From Streptomyces cinnamoneus (GTDB lineage: Bacteria > Actinomycetota > Actinomycetes > Streptomycetales > Streptomycetaceae): DNA of 64,000 nt. Every line of letters begins with the position of its first letter. Position 1 is the first letter of the stretch. The notes under the pieces were generated by a model. It searched no databases. It was not told the DNA's origin and worked only from the letters and a program-made list of their open reading frames with translations. The DNA lies in assembly GCF_002939475.1 (NCBI RefSeq), contig NZ_PKFQ01000001.1, positions 6,135,001 to 6,199,000 on the forward strand, written 5' to 3'. The position numbers and the translations under genes were made by a program. Positions 20,491-29,589 of this stretch are shown here, piece after piece.

Positions 20491-22920
20491 ATGCACGACC
20501 CGGCAGCGCGGCCGGAGGCCCGGCCGCACGACCCCTACGTCCGCGTCCGCGGCGCCCGCGAACACAACCTCAAGGCCGTCGACGCCGACATCCCCCGCGA
20601 CGCCCTCGTCGTCTTCACGGGCGTCTCCGGCTCCGGCAAGAGCTCCCTCGCCTTCGGCACCCTCTACGCCGAGGCCCAGCGCCGCTACTTCGAATCCGTC
20701 GCCCCCTACGCGCGCCGCCTCATCCACCAGGTCGGCGCGCCGAAGGTCGAGGAGATCAGCGGGCTGCCACCCGCCGTCGCACTGGAGCAGCGCAGGTCCA
20801 CGCCCACGTCGCGGTCGTCCCTGGGCACCGTCACCACCCTGTCCAACTCCCTGCGCATGCTCTTCTCCCGTGCCGGCAGCTACCCCGAGGGCGCCGTGCG
20901 GCTGGACTCCGACGCCTTCTCGCCCAACACCGCCGCCGGCGCCTGCCCGGCGTGCCACGGCCTGGGCCGGGTCCACGAGGTCACCGAGGAGTCCCTCGTC
21001 CCCGACCCGTCGCTGTCCGTCCGCGACGGCGCGATCGCCGCCTGGCCCGGCGCGTGGCAGGGCAAGAACCTGCGGGACATCCTCGACACCCTCGGGTACG
21101 ACGTCGACCGGCCCTGGCGGGACCTGCCGCGGGAGGACCGCGACTGGATCCTGTTCACCGACGAGCAGCCCGTCGTCACCGTCCACCCCGTGCGCGAAGC
21201 CGACCGCATCCAGCGCCCGTACCAGGGCACGTACATGAGCGCCCGCCGCTACGTGCTCCACACCTTCGCGGACTCCAAGAGCGCCGCCCTGCGCGCCCGC
21301 GCCGAGCGGCACCTGGTCAGCCGGGACTGCCCGGTGTGCGCGGGGCGCCGACTGCGCCCCGAGGCGCTGGCCGTCACGTTCGCCGGGCACGACATCGCCG
21401 CCCTGGCCGCCCTCCCGCTGGCCGCGCTGGCACGGACGCTGCGCCCGGCCGCCCGCGCGGGGGAGGGCGCCGCCACGGCCCTCGCGCGGGACCTGGTCGC
21501 CCGCATCGAGGTCCTCACCGAGCTGGGCCTGGGCTACCTCAGCGTCGACCGGCCCACCCCCACGCTGTCCTCCGGCGAGCTCCAGCGGCTGCGGCTCGCC
21601 ACCCAGCTGCGCTCGGGCCTCTTCGGTGTCGTCTACGTCCTGGACGAGCCCTCCGCCGGGCTGCACCCGGCGGACAGCGCCGCCCTGCTGACCGTGCTGG
21701 ACCGGCTCAAGGCCGCGGGCAACTCGCTGTTCGTCGTCGAGCACCACATGGACGTCGTGCGCCGCGCGGACTGGATCGTCGACGTCGGCCCCGAGGCGGG
21801 CGAGCACGGCGGCCGGGTGCTCTACAGCGGCCCCGTCGCAGGTCTCGCGGACGTCGCGGAGTCGGCGACGCGCCGGTTCGTCTTCCCCGACGGGGCCGCG
21901 CCCGCCGCCCGTACGCCCCGCGAGCCCTCCGGCGTCCTGCGGCTGCGCGGCGTGACGCGTCACAACCTGCGAGGCCTCGACGTGGACTTCCCCCTCGGCG
22001 TCTTCACCGCGGTGACCGGCGTGTCGGGTTCGGGCAAGTCGACCCTGGTCGGCCAGGGCCTCGCCGACACCGTCGCCGCGCACCTGGACGGCGGGGAGCC
22101 CGTGGGGAAGGCGGACGGCCTGGAGGCCGTCCACCGGCTCGTCAAGGTCGACCAGAAGCCCATCGGCCGCACCCCGCGCTCCAACCTCGCCACCTACACC
22201 GGCCTGTTCGACGCCGTCCGCAAGCTGTTCGCCGCCACGGACGAGGCCCGGGCCCGGGGCTACGGCGCCGGGCGCTTCTCGTTCAACGTCGTCGGGGGCC
22301 GCTGCGAGGTCTGCCAGGGCGAGGGGTTCGTCGCGGTCGAGCTGATGTTCCTGCCAGGGATGTACGCCCCGTGCACCGCCTGCGGGGGCGCGCGGTACAA
22401 CCCGGAGACCCTGGAGGTCACCCACCGGGGCAGGACCATCGCCGAGGTCCTCGACATGACCGTCGACGCGGCGGCCGGCTTCCTGTCCGACGTGCCGGCG
22501 GCGCGGCGGAGCCTGCGCACGCTCCAGGACGTCGGGCTCGGCTATCTGCGCCTGGGCCAGCCCGCCACCGAACTGTCGGGCGGCGAGGCCCAGCGGATCA
22601 AGCTCGCCGCCGAGCTCCAGCGCACCCGGCGCGGGCACACGCTCTACGTGCTGGACGAGCCGACGACCGGGCTGCACCCGGCCGACACGGAGGTGCTGCT
22701 GCGGCAGTTGCACGGACTGGTGGACGCCGGCAACACGGTCGTGGTCGTCGAGCACGACATGGCCGTCGTGGCCGGCGCGGACCACGTGATCGACCTCGGC
22801 CCCGGCGGGGGCGAGGAGGGCGGGCGCGTCATGGCGGCCGGCGGCCCCCGCGAGGTGGCGCGGGCCGCCGGGAGCGCGACGGCACCCTACCTGGCGGAGG
22901 CGCTGGGGCGGGCCCGCTAG
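20491..22920 (+). CDS. UvrA-like ABC ATPase (short form)
   Basis: 809 residues, well below the roughly 950 of housekeeping UvrA. Two ABC halves are complete: Walker A GVSGSGKSSL near 44-53 and GVSGSGKSTL near 511-520; signatures LSSGELQRLRLA and LSGGEAQRIKLA; Walker B VYVLDEPSAGLHP and LYVLDEPTTGLHP. Zinc-type pairs are CPACHGLG with CPVCAGRR and CEVCQGEG with CTACGGAR. The shorter signature I insert suggests the UvrB-binding region is reduced, as in UvrA2/DrrC-like proteins linked to drug tolerance. Start ATG with GGAGA upstream. Whether it works in repair or in drug tolerance is undecided. Confidence 0.85.
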   Translation: MHDPAARPEARPHDPYVRVRGAREHNLKAVDADIPRDALVVFTGVSGSGKSSLAFGTLYAEAQRRYFESVAPYARRLIHQVGAPKVEEISGLPPAVALEQRRSTPTSRSSLGTVTTLSNSLRMLFSRAGSYPEGAVRLDSDAFSPNTAAGACPACHGLGRVHEVTEESLVPDPSLSVRDGAIAAWPGAWQGKNLRDILDTLGYDVDRPWRDLPREDRDWILFTDEQPVVTVHPVREADRIQRPYQGTYMSARRYVLHTFADSKSAALRARAERHLVSRDCPVCAGRRLRPEALAVTFAGHDIAALAALPLAALARTLRPAARAGEGAATALARDLVARIEVLTELGLGYLSVDRPTPTLSSGELQRLRLATQLRSGLFGVVYVLDEPSAGLHPADSAALLTVLDRLKAAGNSLFVVEHHMDVVRRADWIVDVGPEAGEHGGRVLYSGPVAGLADVAESATRRFVFPDGAAPAARTPREPSGVLRLRGVTRHNLRGLDVDFPLGVFTAVTGVSGSGKSTLVGQGLADTVAAHLDGGEPVGKADGLEAVHRLVKVDQKPIGRTPRSNLATYTGLFDAVRKLFAATDEARARGYGAGRFSFNVVGGRCEVCQGEGFVAVELMFLPGMYAPCTACGGARYNPETLEVTHRGRTIAEVLDMTVDAAAGFLSDVPAARRSLRTLQDVGLGYLRLGQPATELSGGEAQRIKLAAELQRTRRGHTLYVLDEPTTGLHPADTEVLLRQLHGLVDAGNTVVVVEHDMAVVAGADHVIDLGPGGGEEGGRVMAAGGPREVARAAGSATAPYLAEALGRAR

Positions 22921-22934
22921 GGGGCCGGGCGGCG

Positions 22935-25496
22935 TCACCCGGGGGCCGAGTACCAGTCGAACTCGTGGCCCATGAGCCGGTACGTCTGGCCCGGCTTGAT
23001 CAGCGCCCAGTCGTAGTCCGGCATGTTGTCCCAGGACCGCTGGAAGTCCGCGAGCGCCTCCTGCGTGCGCTGCTGGGCGCAGTACACCGCGCCGCGCCGG
23101 GCCAGCGCCCAGTCGTTGTCCGGCTGGATGCGCAGGGCGTGGTCCAGGTCGCGCAGCGCCTCCACGAACCGGCCCTCGCGCCGGTGGACCTCGCCGCGCC
23201 CCGCCAGGCACCAGTCGTAGTCGGGGCGCAGGTCGATGGCCCGGGTGAGGTCGGCGACGGCCTCGTCGTAACGTTCCAGGAGCCGGTAGGTGGCGCCGCG
23301 CACCGCGTGCGCCCACCACGAGTCCGGTTTGAGGCGCAGGGCGTGCCCGCAGTCGGCGAGGGCCAGGTCGTAGTCGCCGATGTACCGGTGGGCGGAGGCC
23401 CGCCCGATGAACAGCCGGGAGTCGTCGGGCCGGTGTTCGAGCGCGCTGGTGAAAGCGGCGCGCGCCTCGTCGAGCTGGCGGGTGGCGAGGTAGGTCCAGC
23501 CGCGTTCGGCGTGGGCCCAGTGGAGTTCGGGCCGGATCGCGACGGCCCGCTGGAGGTCGGCCAGCGCGTCGCCGTAGCGTTCCATCAACCGGTGCGTGGC
23601 GCCCCGCCCGGCCAGGGCGGCCGGATCGCCGGGCGTGAGCTCCAGGGCGCGGCTGAAGTCCGAACGCGATTCGTCGAGGCGGCCCATGGCGCGGTGGAGG
23701 GCGCCGCGGCCCGTGAAGACGCGGGGGCAGGTCGGATCCAGCTGGAGGGCCTGGCGGTAGTCCGCGAGGGCTTCCTCGGCGCGCCCGGCCCTGCGGTGGC
23801 GCTCCCCCCGGGCCACGAGCGCCGCGACGCGCCCGGCGGTGTCGAGGCCGGGTTCGGCCAGCAGGGTGTCCAGGGCGGGGACGGCGTCGGCGCGTTCGTC
23901 CGGCAGGACCGCAAGCAGGCGCTGTCCGAGACTGCGGGCGGCCTCCAGGCCGGCCGCCTCCCCGGCCTGTGCCAGCATGTCGGCGCAGCGCCTGATCCGG
24001 GCCGGCTCGCAGGCGCAGGCGTCGACGAGGAAGCGCGCGGTCGTACGGAGGAAGCTCTGGGGGAAGGCGCACAGGTGGTGGTACCGCTCCTCCAGGGCGA
24101 ACTCCACCCAGCGGTCGTCGGCCCACCGGTCCTCCGGGGGCAGGGTCTCCTCCAGCCGCAGGCGCCACTCCTCGAACGCGCCGGCCAGCGCCCGGTGCCG
24201 GTCGTGCCAGCGTTCGGGCGACCGGTTGCGCTCGTCGCGCAGGAAGGCCGCCCGGATGGGTTCGTTGTACTGCCAGATGCCGCCGTGGTCGGTGACGAAG
24301 GGCAGGGTGCGGAGCCAGCCGGAGAAGACGGCGGCCTCCGGTTCGACCGCCGCCCGGTACACCTCCTCGTCGAGCCGGCGGGGGACGGCGCACGCCCGCA
24401 CCGCGGCCCGCCGGACGGGGTCGTCGATGTTCTTGAGGACGCGCTCGACCGTGGCGCCGCTGACGTCGGCGCTGTGCGGGTCGTCGGGGCCGTTCTCGGC
24501 CATCAGGGCCACTTGCCGGGGCAGTCTGCCGGACTCGCGCAGGATCACGCCGACGCTCAGCTCGTCGGTGATGCCCTTGGCGGCCAGCAGCTGCCGGGCC
24601 TCCGCCTCCGTGAAGACGTCGAGCGGCAGGTGCTGCACCAGGCCCAGGTGGTCGCCCCAGCCGGCGTAGCTGAGCGGCTGCTGTCCCGCGAGGGCGACGA
24701 CGGTGTTGGCGGGGAGCTTTCCGTGGACGCGGCTCAGGAGGAGTTCGCGCAGCCAGTCGTCGAGCACCGGCGCCGTGCACTCGTAGTCGTCGAAGAAGAG
24801 CACCACCCAGGGCCGGCGGGCCGCGGCCTCACGGAGGTCCTCGGCGAAGAGGGGGGTGAGCGTCTTCTCCGGGGACATCACGAGTTCGACGTCCTCACGG
24901 TTGTGGAAATGGCCGCCGAGCCATTCCCGCAGGCGGTCCGTGGCCTGGGCGACCTCGGCGGCGTCGACCGCCCCGGCGACGAAGCCGATGCCGGGCACCA
25001 GCGCCAGCGACGCCAGCCCGATCCGCGCCGCCACCCGGCTCGTCGCCGAGGGGGCGCCGTCCTGGGGGCCGCGGCCGTCCCGGGTGCGGTCCACGGGCCG
25101 GCCGGGTGGGGGATGCGCCGAGTGGTAGAGGGCCTCCGCCTCGTGCAGCTTGCGGCGGTAGGCGGTGAGGAGGGCGTCGAACTTCCGCAGCGGGAAGCCC
25201 TGCTGCGCCAGTTCCGCGCTGACGGTCTCCATGGCGTCGACCACACTGCGGACGGAGTCGGAGACGCACGCCGTCAGGGCCCGCTGCGCCCGTGCGCCAC
25301 TGATCAACTGCTGGAGCAGGAAGGTCTTGCCCACTCCGCTGTCGCCGTGGAGGTGGAAGACGAACCGGTGAGAGGCGTCGTCGGGCGGCTGGCGCAAGTT
25401 GTCCTGAAAGCAGGCCAGCTCCGCCTGCCGGCCGACGATCCCCGAGCGGTGTTGACGAGCGATCAATTCCTGTAGCGAAACGCCTTGCTCTGGCAT
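22935..25496 (-). CDS. P-loop ATPase with C-terminal TPR repeats (STAND-like)
   Basis: 853 residues from the ATG at 25496, with GGGGGA just upstream. The N-terminal ATPase has GRQAELACF, Walker A GDSGVGKT at 51-58 and Walker B VVLFFDDYE near 231-239. A hydrophobic stretch at about 160-178 (LASLALVPGIGFVAGAV) could touch the membrane. After a winged-helix-like middle, residues from about 590 to 840 are a run of roughly eight 34-residue TPR units (ALADYRQALQLDPT, SDFSRALELTPGDPAAL and so on). This is the layout of signal-transduction ATPases that sense through repeats. No effector domain is visible. It is convergent with the UvrA-like gene (14-bp gap). Confidence 0.75.
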   Translation of the reverse strand: MPEQGVSLQELIARQHRSGIVGRQAELACFQDNLRQPPDDASHRFVFHLHGDSGVGKTFLLQQLISGARAQRALTACVSDSVRSVVDAMETVSAELAQQGFPLRKFDALLTAYRRKLHEAEALYHSAHPPPGRPVDRTRDGRGPQDGAPSATSRVAARIGLASLALVPGIGFVAGAVDAAEVAQATDRLREWLGGHFHNREDVELVMSPEKTLTPLFAEDLREAAARRPWVVLFFDDYECTAPVLDDWLRELLLSRVHGKLPANTVVALAGQQPLSYAGWGDHLGLVQHLPLDVFTEAEARQLLAAKGITDELSVGVILRESGRLPRQVALMAENGPDDPHSADVSGATVERVLKNIDDPVRRAAVRACAVPRRLDEEVYRAAVEPEAAVFSGWLRTLPFVTDHGGIWQYNEPIRAAFLRDERNRSPERWHDRHRALAGAFEEWRLRLEETLPPEDRWADDRWVEFALEERYHHLCAFPQSFLRTTARFLVDACACEPARIRRCADMLAQAGEAAGLEAARSLGQRLLAVLPDERADAVPALDTLLAEPGLDTAGRVAALVARGERHRRAGRAEEALADYRQALQLDPTCPRVFTGRGALHRAMGRLDESRSDFSRALELTPGDPAALAGRGATHRLMERYGDALADLQRAVAIRPELHWAHAERGWTYLATRQLDEARAAFTSALEHRPDDSRLFIGRASAHRYIGDYDLALADCGHALRLKPDSWWAHAVRGATYRLLERYDEAVADLTRAIDLRPDYDWCLAGRGEVHRREGRFVEALRDLDHALRIQPDNDWALARRGAVYCAQQRTQEALADFQRSWDNMPDYDWALIKPGQTYRLMGHEFDWYSAPG

Positions 25497-25895
25497 CGAA
25501 TCCCCCGAGCCGTGCCCACCCCGGTCTGCTCCACCCAGTGCCGCGACCCAGTATGCGCGCCGGGACGAACCGTGGCGGACGCAGGTAAGCACCCCGTGTT
25601 CCCTTCCGGAGCGCGAGGGGTGCGGGAAGGCGCGCGGGCGGGGACGAGCGCCGGAGAGTCCGCCGGTGCTCCCCGGCGGACACGGGGACCACCCCCCGAC
25701 CCGCCCCCCCCCGAGGGACGGCGTCACGTCGGGAAGCCGTCGCGCCGCCGCCGGGGGAGAGAGCGAGTTCCGGCCATCACCCCGGCTCTGGACGTGCCGC
25801 ACTCCGTCTGGTTACGTCGTGAGCAGATGTTCGACCGGGCGATCGGTGATTCCAGCGATCAGGCGTTCGCATTCGACGTATCGGGACGGAGCACC
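25497..25895. other. 399-bp intergenic region without a supportable gene
   Basis: The region divides the leftward TPR ATPase from the rightward FAD monooxygenase and must hold both promoters. It contains a 9-C run near 25703-25711. The open frame running into the monooxygenase from 25485 has no family-like content before the ATG at 25896. I see no tRNA, riboswitch or clear operator. Confidence 0.5.
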
Positions 25896-27080
25896 ATGGC
25901 CCATGCCCTGATCATCGGTGGTGGCATCGCGGGGCCCGTCACGGCGATGGCCCTCCAGCGGGCCGGCATCGGATCCACCGTCTACGAGGCGTACCCGAGC
26001 GGCGCCGACCACGCCGGGGCGTTCCTCGTCCTGTTCGCCAACGGGCTGGAGGCCCTGGCGGTCATCGACGCCGACCGGACCGTTCACGACCGCTCCTTCC
26101 CCTCCGGCACCGTCGAGTTCCTCAGCGACACGGGCGGCACGCTCGGCACCCGCCCCCTCGCCGGCTCCGCCGGCGGGCCCCGCCCCCGCACCCTCCCGCG
26201 CTCCGCCCTCTACCGGGCCCTGCGCGACGAGGCCACGCGGCGCGGCATCCCCGTCGAGTACGGCAAGCGCCTCGTCGCCACCGGCACCGGCCCGCGCGGC
26301 ACGGTGACGGCCCTCTTCGCCGACGGCAGCCGCGCCGAGGGCGACCTGGTCGTGGGCGCCGACGGCATCCACTCCCGCACCCGCACCCTGCTGGACCCCA
26401 CCGCGCCCCGCCCCCGCCACACCGGCCAGCTCACCGTCTGCGGCCGCACCCGCGACACCGGCCACCCGGCGCCCCCGGACACCTACCGGATGATGTACGG
26501 GCGACGGGGCTTCTTCGGCTGCGCCACCGCCCCCGACGGCACGACGTACTGGTTCGCCAACATCCCCGGTCCCGAGGTGCCGAAGACGGCGCTCGCCGCG
26601 CACACCCCCGACCAGTGGCGCCGCCGCGTCACCGAGACCTTCGCGGACGACCGCACGCCCGCCGCCGCCATCGCGGCCGCCACCGGTCGCGACATCGTCG
26701 GCATGAATGTCTACGACCTCCTCTCCACTCCCGTCTGGCACGACCACCACACCGTCCTCGTGGGCGACGCCGCCCACGCCACCGCGCCCAACGCCGCCCA
26801 GGGCGCGTCCATGGCCATCGAGGACGGCGTCGTCCTCGCCCGCTGCCTGCGCGACCTGCCCGCACCCGACCGGGCCTTCGCCGCCTACGAGCGGCTGCGG
26901 CGCGAGCGCGTCGAACGGGTCGTCGCCATGAGCGCCGCCCTGGCCGGGCGGGCGGCCCGCACCGCCGAGGAGCGACGCGCCCGCGACGCCGAGGTGGCGG
27001 CCCGCACGGCCGGGAACACCGGGGGCGGCACGGACTGGCTCACCGGCTACCGCGTCGACTGGGACGCCCCGGTGCGCTGA
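25896..27080 (+). CDS. FAD-dependent monooxygenase (aromatic hydroxylase type)
   Basis: 394 residues from an ATG preceded by GGACGGAG. The Rossmann start IIGGGIAGPVTAMALQ is near residues 6-21. The second FAD motif LVVGADGIHSRTR lies near 152-164, and the third, VLVGDAAHATAPNAAQGASM, near 288-307. These are the three blocks of the PHBH/UbiH/TetX group of flavin monooxygenases, which hydroxylate aromatic or polyketide-like substrates with NAD(P)H and O2. No membrane segment is visible. It stands alone; the substrate is unknown. A glycosylase gene follows 35 bp downstream. Confidence 0.88.
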   Translation: MAHALIIGGGIAGPVTAMALQRAGIGSTVYEAYPSGADHAGAFLVLFANGLEALAVIDADRTVHDRSFPSGTVEFLSDTGGTLGTRPLAGSAGGPRPRTLPRSALYRALRDEATRRGIPVEYGKRLVATGTGPRGTVTALFADGSRAEGDLVVGADGIHSRTRTLLDPTAPRPRHTGQLTVCGRTRDTGHPAPPDTYRMMYGRRGFFGCATAPDGTTYWFANIPGPEVPKTALAAHTPDQWRRRVTETFADDRTPAAAIAAATGRDIVGMNVYDLLSTPVWHDHHTVLVGDAAHATAPNAAQGASMAIEDGVVLARCLRDLPAPDRAFAAYERLRRERVERVVAMSAALAGRAARTAEERRARDAEVAARTAGNTGGGTDWLTGYRVDWDAPVR

Positions 27081-27115
27081 CTTGCCGCCGCGCCCCGCTG
27101 CGGCAGACTTGAACC

Positions 27116-27979
27116 ATGCCCGAGCTGCCCGAGGTCGAGGCCCTCGCAGGCTTCCTCACCGAGCGCCTCGTCGGCCGTACCGTCGAGCGCGTCCTGCCCG
27201 CGGCGGTCAGCGTCCTCAAGACGTACGACCCGCCGCTCGGCGCGCTGGACGGGCGGGAGGTCACGGCCGTGCGCCGGTACGGCAAGTTCCTGGGCCTCGC
27301 CACGGGGGACGGCCCCCACCTGGTCTTCCACCTCGCCCGCGCCGGCTGGCTGCGCTGGCGGGACACCCTCCCCGACGCCCCGCCGCGCCCCGGCAAGGGG
27401 CCGCTCGCGCTGCGGGTGCGGCTGGCCGGAGGCGGCGGCTTCGACCTCACCGAGGCGGGCACCCAGAAGCGGCTCGCGGTCTACTGCGTCCGCGACCCCG
27501 CCGACGTCCCCGGCATCGCCAGGCTGGGCCCGGACCCCCTCGCGCCCGAGTTCACCCTGGAGGTCTTCGCCGGGCTGCTGAGCGGCGGGCGCCGGCAGCT
27601 CAAGGGCGTCCTGCGCGACCAGGGCGTCATCGCCGGCATCGGCAACGCCTACTCCGACGAGATCCTGCACGCCGCCCGCATGTCGCCCTTCAGACTCGCC
27701 GCCGGCCTGACCGAGGAGGAGACCGCCGTGTTGTACGAGGCGCTCGGCACGACGCTGCGCGAGGCGGTCGAACGCTCGCGCGGGCAGGCGGCCGCCGACC
27801 TGAAGGCGGAGAAGAAGACGGGCCTGCGGGTGCACGGGCGGACGGGGCAGCCCTGTCCGGTGTGCGGGGACATGATCCGCGAGGTCTCCTTCAGCGACTC
27901 CTCGCTGCAGTACTGCCCGACCTGCCAGACGGGCGGCAAGCCGCTGGCCGACCGGCGGTTGTCGAAGCTGCTGAAGTGA
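27116..27979 (+). CDS. Fpg/Nei-family DNA glycosylase
   Basis: 287 residues starting MPELPEVE, so the catalytic Pro and Glu after Met removal are in place. The conserved lysine lies in RRYGKFL. The H2TH part reads QLKGVLRDQGVIAGIGNAY with EILHAARMSP. The C-terminal zinc finger has CPVCG and YCPTCQ, but the hairpin between them is SFSDSSLQ rather than the usual Gly-Arg-(Ser/Thr)-Thr, so the arginine that normally contacts flipped DNA is absent. The enzyme should excise oxidised bases (8-oxoguanine, FaPy or oxidised pyrimidines); activity on a given lesion is uncertain. Confidence 0.85.
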   Translation: MPELPEVEALAGFLTERLVGRTVERVLPAAVSVLKTYDPPLGALDGREVTAVRRYGKFLGLATGDGPHLVFHLARAGWLRWRDTLPDAPPRPGKGPLALRVRLAGGGGFDLTEAGTQKRLAVYCVRDPADVPGIARLGPDPLAPEFTLEVFAGLLSGGRRQLKGVLRDQGVIAGIGNAYSDEILHAARMSPFRLAAGLTEEETAVLYEALGTTLREAVERSRGQAAADLKAEKKTGLRVHGRTGQPCPVCGDMIREVSFSDSSLQYCPTCQTGGKPLADRRLSKLLK

Positions 27980-28054
27980 GCCGCGCGCCGGGCGGAGGCG
28001 GCCGCGGCCCGGACGGGGCGCGGGCTCCCGGCGCCGCCCGTGCCTCCCGTCCCG

Positions 28055-29497
28055 TCAGTCCCGCGGAATCCCGCGCTCGTCCGCGTGCGCCAGCTCCGAG
28101 TGCCGGTAGGAGTAGGCGAAGTACACGACCAGGCCGATCACGAACCACACCGCGAACCGCACCCACGTCTGCCACGCCAGATAGGTGATGAGCCAGATGG
28201 ACGCGACCACCCCGAGGCCGGGGACGACCGGCACCCACGGGCAGCGGAAGGAGCGCGGCAGGTCCGGGCGCCGGTAGCGCAGCACGATCACGGCGGTGCA
28301 CACCACCGCGAAGGCCAGCAGGATGCCGATGTTGGTCAGCTCGGCCGCCTCGCCGATCGGCACCAGCCCGGCGATGGCCGCCGACGCGAAGCCGACGATC
28401 CAGGTCACCCGGGTCGGCACGTGCCGTGTGGGGTGGGTGTGCGCGAACCACTTCGGCAGCAGCCCGTCGCGGCTCATCGCGAACCACACGCGGGTCACCC
28501 CGAGCATGAAGGTGAACATCACCGTCAGGATGCCGATGATCGCACCGACCGCGATGACGTCGGCGATCCCGCCCAGCCCGACCGACTTGAAGGCGGTGGA
28601 GAAGCCGCTCTCCTTGTCGATGTCCTTGTAGTTCTGCATGCCCGTCAGCACCAGGCAGGCCAGCACGTACAGCACCATCGACACGGCCAGCGAGTACATG
28701 ATCGCCCGGGGCATGTGCCGCTGCGCGTCCTTCGACTCCTCCGCGGCCGTGGACATGGCGTCGTAGCCGAAGACGGCGAAGAAGACCGTGGCCGCGCCCG
28801 TGAACGCGCCGCTGACGCCGAAGGGGAAGAAGGGGGAGTAGTTGGCGGTGTTGATGTGGAAGAAGCCGACGACGATCACCAGCAGGACCACCAGGACCTT
28901 CAGGCCCACGACGATCGTCTCGAACCGGGCCGCGTTCTTGATGCCCATGGTCAGCAGGTAGGCGATCAGCAGGCACAGCACCGCCGCGAACAGGTCGATG
29001 CGGTGCCCGTCGCCCGTCCCCGGGGCGCCCAGCATCCAGTCGGGCAGCTTGGCGCCCATCTCGCCGAGCAGGAAGTCGATGTACCCCGAGATGCCGATGG
29101 CCACGACCGCGACGATCGCCGTGTACTCCAGCAGCAGGTCCCAGCCGATGAACCAGCCGCCGATCTCGCCGAGCACCGCGTAGCCGTACGTGTAGGCGGA
29201 CCCGGCCCGGGGGATCATGCCCGCGAACTCGGCGTACGAGAAGGCCGCCGCCGCGCTCGCCAGGCCCGCGATCAGGAACGAGACCAGCACCGCCGGGCCC
29301 GCCTTGCCGTTGGCGATGGTGCCGGCGAGGCTGAAGATGCCGGCGCCGATGATGCCGCCGACGCCGATCGCGGTGAGCTGCCAGAGGCCGAGCGTGCGGG
29401 TCAGGTGCTCGCCGTGCGCCTCCGTCTCCTCGGCCTCCTCGATCGTCTCGATCGGTTTGCGGCGCAGTACGCCCTGACCAACCCGGAGCCCGGCCAT
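28055..29497 (-). CDS. APC-superfamily amino acid permease (CAT-like)
   Basis: 480 residues from the ATG at 29497, with GAGGACGAGG upstream. The N-terminal cytosolic RRKPIETIEEAEE and TLGLWQLTAIGVGGIIGAGIF are the usual start of cationic amino acid transporter-type permeases. About twelve helices follow, with FGYDAMSTAAEESKDAQR between helices 5 and 6, which is strongly conserved in this group. It moves amino acids across the cytoplasmic membrane; the substrate is not predictable. It lies 92 bp upstream-side of the GH92 gene end on the same strand and converges on the glycosylase gene. Confidence 0.88.
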   Translation of the reverse strand: MAGLRVGQGVLRRKPIETIEEAEETEAHGEHLTRTLGLWQLTAIGVGGIIGAGIFSLAGTIANGKAGPAVLVSFLIAGLASAAAAFSYAEFAGMIPRAGSAYTYGYAVLGEIGGWFIGWDLLLEYTAIVAVVAIGISGYIDFLLGEMGAKLPDWMLGAPGTGDGHRIDLFAAVLCLLIAYLLTMGIKNAARFETIVVGLKVLVVLLVIVVGFFHINTANYSPFFPFGVSGAFTGAATVFFAVFGYDAMSTAAEESKDAQRHMPRAIMYSLAVSMVLYVLACLVLTGMQNYKDIDKESGFSTAFKSVGLGGIADVIAVGAIIGILTVMFTFMLGVTRVWFAMSRDGLLPKWFAHTHPTRHVPTRVTWIVGFASAAIAGLVPIGEAAELTNIGILLAFAVVCTAVIVLRYRRPDLPRSFRCPWVPVVPGLGVVASIWLITYLAWQTWVRFAVWFVIGLVVYFAYSYRHSELAHADERGIPRD

Positions 29498-29589
29498 GCC
29501 CTCGTCCTCTCGTCGTTCGTGACGATCGCGGTCATCATGGCCGAGCCGGGACGGTGACGGAAGCCGCCGCCCCGCTCGGAGCGCGGGGA

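Noticed and set aside
20952..25475. A 1507-residue open frame across the UvrA-like gene and the TPR ATPase gene
   Set aside because: It is out of frame with the first gene and antisense to the second, low in complexity and has no motif; a GC artefact.
25700..25715. A run of nine C residues
   Set aside because: It is in a non-coding gap, so it breaks no gene; a possible length error but without consequence for annotation.
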